From CAMDPA01 sp964574325 (lineage in GTDB: Bacteria > Pseudomonadota > Alphaproteobacteria > Rhizobiales > Hyphomicrobiaceae), in assembly GCA_964574325.1 (NCBI GenBank), contig CAZNMY010000017.1, forward strand, positions 14,828 through 78,827: a DNA stretch of 64,000 nucleotides, written 5' to 3'. Every line of letters begins with the position of its first letter. Within the stretch, counting starts at the first letter, position 1. Positions 59,519 through 64,000 of the stretch are shown piece after piece. The notes under the pieces were generated by a model that ran no database searches, was not told the DNA's origin, and worked only from the letters and a program-made list of their open reading frames with translations. The position numbers and the translations under genes are program-made.

Positions 59519-60550
59519 ATGGAGATGTCATTGACAGCATTTCGCGGGCCCTCGGTGCCCGGTGCCGGCCGCGGGAAGTCACCCGCCGCCACTGCGTCGC
59601 CCAAACGGCGGGTCGTGGTTCCGTTCGATGACAACCGCTTCCTGCCGAGGTTGCTCGGAGAATACGATTCCCACCTCGCCTTGATCGAAGACAGGCTCGG
59701 GATCGACGCCCACGCGCACGGCAACGTGGTCATTCTCAACGGCGCGGGACCGGACTGTGAGCTTGCCCGAGGGGTGCTGGAAGCCGCCTATGCCCGCATC
59801 CAGAAGGGCGAGGACATCGGCCCCGGCGACATCGACGGCCTGATCCGCCACGCGCGCCAGGGCGAGCCGGCCACGGCAGGCCAGGCGCAGATCAGCACCC
59901 GCCGCAAGGTCGTGAAGGCTAGGACGCCCGCTCAGTCGACCTACATCCGCGTCTTGGACAAGACCGACCTCGTATTCGGTATCGGCCCTGCCGGCACCGG
60001 CAAGACCTACCTTGCCGTCGCGTTTGCTGCGCATTTCCTCGAGCGCGGCATCGTCGAGCGCATCATCCTCTCGCGACCGGCGGTGGAAGCAGGCGAGCGG
60101 CTCGGCTTCCTTCCCGGCGACATGCGCGAGAAGGTCGATCCCTATCTCAGGCCGCTCTACGACGCGCTGTACGACGTGCTGCCGCCCGAGAAGGTGGAGC
60201 GCGATCTCGAAACCGGCGTGATCGAAATCGCACCGCTCGCCTTCATGCGCGGCCGGACGCTGGCGAATGCCTTCGTCATTCTCGACGAAGCGCAAAACAC
60301 CACGACGATGCAGATGAAGATGTTCCTCACGCGCCTCGGCGAGAACTCCAAGATGGTGATTACCGGCGACCCCTCGCAGATCGATCTGCCGTCGGGGCAG
60401 AAGTCAGGGCTCGAGGAGGCGGTGACGCTGCTGAAGGACGTGCCGGGCATCGACATCGTCCGCTTCGCGAACGCCGACATCGTGCGCCGCGATCTCGTCA
60501 TGAAGATCGTCGACGCCTACGACAAGGCGGGGCTCGGCAAGTTCGTTTGA
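59519..60550 (+). CDS. phoH: PhoH-family ATPase (YbeZ type)
   Basis: 343 residues from ATG 59519; the ATG two codons later is possible. GPAGTGKT (156-163) is Walker A, FVILDEAQN (252-260) Walker B, and TGDPSQIDLP a later PhoH motif. An N-terminal KH-like part covers about 30-120. YbeZ/PhoH proteins act with the endoribonuclease YbeY in rRNA processing. YbeY does not follow here within the window, since the gene ends at a terminator. It is well conserved otherwise. Confidence 0.9.
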   Translation: MEMSLTAFRGPSVPGAGRGKSPAATASPKRRVVVPFDDNRFLPRLLGEYDSHLALIEDRLGIDAHAHGNVVILNGAGPDCELARGVLEAAYARIQKGEDIGPGDIDGLIRHARQGEPATAGQAQISTRRKVVKARTPAQSTYIRVLDKTDLVFGIGPAGTGKTYLAVAFAAHFLERGIVERIILSRPAVEAGERLGFLPGDMREKVDPYLRPLYDALYDVLPPEKVERDLETGVIEIAPLAFMRGRTLANAFVILDEAQNTTTMQMKMFLTRLGENSKMVITGDPSQIDLPSGQKSGLEEAVTLLKDVPGIDIVRFANADIVRRDLVMKIVDAYDKAGLGKFV

Positions 60551-60869
60551 GTCGGCCAGCGCGTAAGAAGCATTGCTGATCGGGGCCGGGCGTCGTCCGG
60601 CCCCGTTTGCATTCGGCGCCGGTCGAGGACGGCCCGCACCCCATCGGACTTCGACATCATTCTCGACGATTGCAGCGACGTGAGTGAACCAATGGGGACG
60701 CCGCGGCCGCCCCTCACCCTCGGGTCAGTGCCCGAGGGCAAGTTCTAACCCCCGTGAAGACAGGGAGAGGGGACCCGCGCAACTCTCGATACACCCACTT
60801 GGCCCATCGCGTCGGCTGTGCGACGGACGCTGGGATTACACAGGGCCAGCAACTGCACGGCGGGCTATG
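60551..60869. other. Intergenic region after phoH, two hairpins
   Basis: 319 bases without a gene. The phoH terminator sits at 60581-60609, and a second perfect palindrome CCCTCGGG-TCAGTG-CCCGAGGG at 60717-60738 lies in a pyrimidine/purine-rich stretch. No frame here resembles ybeY. Confidence 0.55.
60581..60609 (+). terminator. Terminator of phoH
   Basis: CGGGGCCGG (60581-60589) and CCGGCCCCG (60597-60605) form a perfect 9 bp GC-rich stem with a seven-base loop, followed by TTTG. It starts 31 bases after the phoH stop. Confidence 0.75.
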
Positions 60870-61169
60870 TCAGGTGCACACCGTCCGATAGCCTTTGATC
60901 TCGCGATCGCTGCACATGCCGGTGGGTTTGCAGAACACGGACCTGCGGAAGCCCCAGATCGGTTCACGCCGGCAGTTCTTCGCCGCTGGCGCTGATTTCG
61001 CGGCGGTCGGCGGGCGCACCATCGGTGCTTGTGCGGGAGTAGCCTGCGCAAGGATCAAGCCGGCAGACCCTGCTTGAGCAGATGTGGAAGTTTCTGCAGC
61101 CGACGCCGTGACGGCCAAGACCGATCCGCAAGCGATCGCTGCAACGCATAAAAGAGGCCACTTCAACAT
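60870..61169 (-). CDS. Small secreted cysteine-containing protein
   Basis: 99 residues from the ATG at 61169, behind GGGAGGA. A signal peptide runs to about residue 25 (TASAAE). A Ala/Pro/Thr-rich linker follows and then a 36-residue tail with four Cys (NCRREPIWGFRRSVFCKPTG, then CSDREIKGYRTVCT). Even number and close spacing suggest two disulfides in a small periplasmic domain. I do not recognise the family. The frame is open upstream but the ribosome site and signal peptide fix this start. Confidence 0.7.
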   Translation of the reverse strand: MLKWPLLCVAAIACGSVLAVTASAAETSTSAQAGSAGLILAQATPAQAPMVRPPTAAKSAPAAKNCRREPIWGFRRSVFCKPTGMCSDREIKGYRTVCT

Positions 61170-61274
61170 GGATTTCCTCCCTGAAACGACGCGGACCGGG
61201 GGACCAGCGATCGTTCGAAAGCGCGCGCCCCTCCTGCCGCGGGTTTTTCGAAAAGTACACCACATCGCCAGGAA

Positions 61275-61306
61275 CGTCATGGCCCGGTTCAGCCGGGCCA
61301 TCCACG
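61275..61306 (+). repeat. Palindromic repeat type A, copy 4
   Basis: 32 bases identical to the copy at 38776-38807, 22 kb away. It lies about 105 bases upstream of the small cysteine protein start and 46 bases before the branched palindrome. Confidence 0.9.
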
Positions 61307-61352
61307 TCACCTCTGTTTCTTGCGCCAGTAGGAGCTGTTACCGGAGAGGTGT

Positions 61353-61407
61353 CGTGGATGGTCCGCCGGAGTTTACCCCGGACACTGATCCGGGGCGGAC
61401 CATGACG
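61353..61407 (-). repeat. Branched palindrome related to repeat type A
   Basis: 55 bases starting CGTGGATGGTCCGCC and ending GGCGGACCATGACG, the same ends as the type A repeats. Between the arms is a second hairpin, CCCCGGA (61376-61382) with TCCGGGG (61389-61395). It reads as a type A repeat whose loop has grown by insertion of another hairpin. Confidence 0.8.
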
Positions 61408-61494
61408 GCGCTTTTCGGATGACGATGCGGGTACCGGGACGACACGTGTTGGAGGGGTGAGTTCCAGCAGAGGCGCAGCGGCGATCGATCGACA

Positions 61495-63207
61495 TCAAGC
61501 CTTCAGGATCACGTTCAATATCGCGGTCTTGCCGGCTTTGGTGGCGGCGAGGGCGTCGCGGATCGCGCCCGGCAGTGCTGCCACGCTGTCGACCTTGGCG
61601 CCGTGCACGTCGAACTGCTGGCCGAGTTCGTGATACTCCGGCCCCTTGATCTTCCAGCCGTAGGGCAGGTCATGCTGCTCGGACGCGCCGCCGGGGTAGT
61701 AGTTCAGATGCCCGCGCCGCATCGCTGCGTACTTCGAGTTGTTGCACACCACGATCAGCACCGGCAGCTCGTAGTGCTGGGCTGCACCCAGCGCCTGCAC
61801 GATCGGGTTGTAGAGGAACGAGCCGTCGCCGACGAACAGCACGACCGGGCGCTCTTTCGCGGCGAGCTTGATGCCCATCGACACGCCGATGCCCTGGCCG
61901 AGGCCACCGCCCATCACGCGATAGAAGCTCTGCGCCTGATCGAGATCGAGGTGCGGGCGCATGAACGCCATGTGGGTGATGGTCTCGTCGATGTAGACGG
62001 TGTCTGCGGGAAGCACTTCGTTCGCGATCGAAGCCAGCGCAACCGCGCTGATACCCGGCTCGGCGCGCGCCTTCTTCGCCTCCGCGGCGAGCTTGGCCTT
62101 CATCGCGTCGTGGGTTCTCGCCCAGCGCGCGCGACGCTCGGAGAGAGCAGCTTTATCTTTCGCGGCGGGCTTCGCCGCCTTCGCGAGCAGCGTCAGCGCC
62201 TCGGCCGTGTCGCCTTCGACGTAGTGATCCGCCAGCAGCACCTGATAGGCAAACTGCCGTTTGATCGGGTTGTCGCCGATCGAAACGATCTTGCCGCAGC
62301 CGGGACGGCGCGACGGCGGATACCAGGGCGCGCGACCGCCGACGAGCAGGATGAGATCGGCGTCCGCGATCTGCTCGTGCGTATAAAAGCCCTGATAGAG
62401 TTTGTTGCTGGTCGGGAAGCTGCCGAACGTGACGGAGCTGCGCGCGCCGAACACGGGGATCGCGCACGTCTCTGCCAACGCCGTCAGCGCCTCGAAGGAT
62501 GCAGCATCCCGGCCCACGGTCTCGGCGACTATGACGGGGTTCTTCGCTTTCGCGATCATTTCGGCGACGACCTCGATGTCGCTGTCGAGCGCGCGCAGGC
62601 GAGGGGCTGCGGGAATGTCGCGGATCGTGTCGGGCTTCTTCCATTCCGCGACCATCATCTCGATAGGCACGCTGAGATAGACGGGACCTTTCTGCTCGCG
62701 CTGTGCCAGTTCGCCTGCGCGGATCACCTGCTCGAAAACGGTGTCGACGTGGGCGACGACGCTGGCCTTCTTCACGCACGGCGCAATGAAGCGATCGGGA
62801 CCGCCGACGCTGACGCCGCCGTACCACTGCGGCTCCATGTAGAAGTTGGGCTGCTCGCCGAAGCCGATCGACTCGCCGGACATGACGATCATCGGCGTCT
62901 CCGACGAGTAGGCGCTCATGATGCCCATCGCGCCCTGCATCAGGCCGACGCCGGCGTGCAGCATCACGGCCTGCATCCGGCCGGTGTAGGCGGTGTAGCC
63001 GAGCGCCATGTCGACGGCGACCATCTCGTGCCAGACGTCGATGAACCCCGGGCCGGCCGTACCCGAAACCTTCTGGCGGGACAGCGCCTCCCAGATCGGG
63101 CTCATCTCCGAGCCCGGCGACGACATGATGTAATCGACCTTCAATTTGCGCAGCGCTTCGAGAACCGCTTCACCGCCGTCGATGTAGTTGCGCTTCGGGG
63201 CCGTCAT
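61495..63207 (-). CDS. ThDP-dependent enzyme, acetolactate synthase-like
   Basis: 570 residues from the ATG at 63207 with AAAGAGG upstream; ATGs at 63234 and earlier are less likely. It has the three-domain plan of the family: PYR domain with DVWHEMVAVDMALGY (57-71) carrying Glu61, a central domain (about 210-350), and the PP domain with VLFVGDGSFLYNPIVQALGA and VCNNSKYAAMRR holding magnesium and ThDP. Close relatives decarboxylate 2-oxo acids or ligate aldehydes. It is not the biosynthetic IlvB, since no ilvN follows and the FAD part is altered. It sits 180 bases downstream of a rhodanese gene on the same strand. Confidence 0.85.
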   Translation of the reverse strand: MTAPKRNYIDGGEAVLEALRKLKVDYIMSSPGSEMSPIWEALSRQKVSGTAGPGFIDVWHEMVAVDMALGYTAYTGRMQAVMLHAGVGLMQGAMGIMSAYSSETPMIVMSGESIGFGEQPNFYMEPQWYGGVSVGGPDRFIAPCVKKASVVAHVDTVFEQVIRAGELAQREQKGPVYLSVPIEMMVAEWKKPDTIRDIPAAPRLRALDSDIEVVAEMIAKAKNPVIVAETVGRDAASFEALTALAETCAIPVFGARSSVTFGSFPTSNKLYQGFYTHEQIADADLILLVGGRAPWYPPSRRPGCGKIVSIGDNPIKRQFAYQVLLADHYVEGDTAEALTLLAKAAKPAAKDKAALSERRARWARTHDAMKAKLAAEAKKARAEPGISAVALASIANEVLPADTVYIDETITHMAFMRPHLDLDQAQSFYRVMGGGLGQGIGVSMGIKLAAKERPVVLFVGDGSFLYNPIVQALGAAQHYELPVLIVVCNNSKYAAMRRGHLNYYPGGASEQHDLPYGWKIKGPEYHELGQQFDVHGAKVDSVAALPGAIRDALAATKAGKTAILNVILKA

Positions 63208-63323
63208 GCCGTGCCTCTTTTCGTTGGCTTCCATTTCCTCGGCCGCCAACATCCCCGCAAAGGCGTGACGAGGCAAGTCCCGCCTCCGCATGGCTGGGGA
63301 ACGCGATCGGCGCCGGCACGACG

Positions 63324-63357
63324 ACGCCCGCAAGGCCGGGAAAGGTCTTGCGGGCGT
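63324..63357. terminator. Perfect 11 bp hairpin between rhodanese and ThDP enzyme genes
   Basis: ACGCCCGCAAG (63324-63334) pairs exactly with CTTGCGGGCGT (63347-63357) around a 12-base loop. No T-run follows on the minus strand, so it may be a partial terminator or an RNA-processing signal between the two genes. Confidence 0.55.
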
Positions 63358-63384
63358 ATGGCGATCGCGAGGCGGAACGATGAG

Positions 63385-63777
63385 CTACATGCCCGGCTCT
63401 ATCGGCCTTTCCACATCGCCGCCGCTGTCGACCCAGTCCTTGTAGGCGCCGAGGTTGTAGACCTTGGTGAAGCCGAGATCCTTGAGCGCCTTGCCGCTCA
63501 GCGCCGATCGTCCGCCCGAGGCGCAATAGACGATGACCGGCTTGTCCTTGTCGAAGCGCTTGTCGTGATAGGGCGATGCCGGATCGGCGCGGAACTCCAG
63601 CATGCCGCGCGAGACGTGGGCAGCGCCTGCGACCTTGCCGGACTTCTCGACCTCCGGTGCATCGCGCACATCGACGACCAGCGCGCCCTTCGCCATCAGA
63701 TCCTTGGCCTCCGAGGGCGTAACGCGCGGCACGGCGGCGTTGGCTTCTTCCATCATGCTCTTGACGTTCGTCGCCAT
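63385..63777 (-). CDS. Rhodanese-domain protein (single domain)
   Basis: 130 residues from ATG 63777 with AGAAAGG upstream. VVDVRDAPEVEKSGKVAGAA (34-53) is the family entry motif and IVYCASGGRSA (82-92) the active loop, with catalytic Cys85. The loop is a standard C-x-x-G-x-R form for a sulfurtransferase. No signal peptide. The ThDP enzyme gene follows downstream on the same strand after a hairpin. A role in sulfur transfer to an unknown acceptor is inferred. Confidence 0.88.
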   Translation of the reverse strand: MATNVKSMMEEANAAVPRVTPSEAKDLMAKGALVVDVRDAPEVEKSGKVAGAAHVSRGMLEFRADPASPYHDKRFDKDKPVIVYCASGGRSALSGKALKDLGFTKVYNLGAYKDWVDSGGDVERPIEPGM

Positions 63778-64000
63778 GTCGAAACCTTTCTGTTGGAGAA
63801 CCGCCAGGGCGGTCGGATTGAATATCAGGCCAAGAGATGGCGAGCATGTAGGCGTGAGATGGCGCATCGCCAACTGCGAAGGGTGTTGCGAACTCTTGCC
63901 GACGCGCCCCCCTCCGGCGCTACGCGCCACCTCCCCCACGAGGGTTACCGGATTCACACAAGTGAGTCGCAAGTGAAGACCTCGAAGTTCTGAAGACCGA
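63778..64000. other. Right edge, no gene recognised
   Basis: 223 bases upstream of the rhodanese gene. It must hold its promoter. A purine/pyrimidine segment near 63907-63940 (cccctccggcgctacgcgcc) is of the kind often found in dispersed intergenic repeats. No complete frame looks real. Confidence 0.4.

Larger units (their letters stand above)
61170..61494. other. Intergenic region with two palindromic repeats
   Basis: 325 bases between the small cysteine protein gene and the 3' end of the ThDP enzyme gene, both on the minus strand. It contains a perfect type A repeat (61275-61306) and a larger branched palindrome (61353-61407). It should also hold the promoter for the small protein gene. 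Confidence 0.5.

Noticed and set aside
61603..63993. 796-codon open frame on the plus strand
   Set aside because: Antisense of the ThDP enzyme and rhodanese genes; composition is Arg/His/Ala/Asp-rich with no domain.

Overview
The window is GC-rich chromosomal DNA with about 60 genes and no rRNA, tRNA or CRISPR array that I could see. Gene content points to an alphaproteobacterium, most likely Hyphomicrobiales: miaB is followed closely by phoH, there is a DUF4170-type protein beside an MsbA-like ABC exporter, the DnaJ-like, VWA and TSUP genes sit together, and there are several orphan Bug/TctC-type periplasmic receptors, which are typical of Bradyrhizobium-like lineages. The genus cannot be fixed from the sequence alone.

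Layout. 0-0.8 kb: remains of two insertion sequences (IS91-like transposase C-terminus cut by the window edge, IS1595-like N-terminal scrap). 0.8-10.5 kb: envelope genes (polysaccharide deacetylase, RND/MMPL exporter, Bug receptor, tandem SH3-like secreted protein, ICMT-like methyltransferase, DUF4287/DUF5655 protein, secreted coiled-coil protein). 10.5-13.6 kb: a tight three-gene operon for envelope glycosylation (GT39-like membrane transferase, GT2 polyprenyl-phosphate transferase, GtrA). 14.0-17.2 kb: an ECF42-type sigma factor with its DGPF/YCII partner, between a decayed 5' copy of a Bug receptor gene and the intact gene. 17.3-19.6 kb: a small unknown protein, an alpha/beta hydrolase and a PilZ protein. 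19.6-27.6 kb: a catabolic island with a LysR regulator, a hydroxycinnamoyl-CoA hydratase/lyase-like enzyme coupled to a periplasmic binding protein, a stand-alone Rieske protein, a small unknown protein, an amidohydrolase, a Cys-type alpha/beta hydrolase and a semialdehyde dehydrogenase. 27.8-33.5 kb: a Tat-exported FAD amine oxidase-like protein, a secreted protein of unknown function, a J-domain protein, a VWA protein and a TSUP permease. 33.7-36.8 kb: LysR divergent from a DapA-family lyase and a Bug receptor. 37-42.8 kb: mtgA, a polyprenyl diphosphate synthase, a PEP mutase/isocitrate lyase-family enzyme, two SDRs and a class II aldolase, with several copies of a palindromic repeat family between them. 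42.8-49.7 kb: ABC exporter, DUF4170, ubiA with an RyR-domain protein, RidA, universal stress protein, KDPG aldolase and a PlsC acyltransferase.

49.9-57.1 kb holds the most unusual unit: an ATP-grasp (D-Ala-D-Ala ligase-like) enzyme, a GTG-started MFS protein carrying two extracytoplasmic sensor-like segments ahead of its transporter domain, an orphan TrpX-like periplasmic binding protein overlapping it by one base, and a soluble hybrid histidine kinase with two receiver domains. All are on one strand and closely spaced. I read this as a possible undescribed ligand-sensing or uptake system. It is followed by miaB, a porin-like OMP and phoH; ybeY does not follow phoH here. The window ends with a small secreted cysteine protein, a ThDP-dependent acetolactate synthase-like enzyme and a rhodanese.

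Short tandem repeats (12 and 16 bp units) and palindromes recur across the window. They suggest an active history of small-scale duplication.
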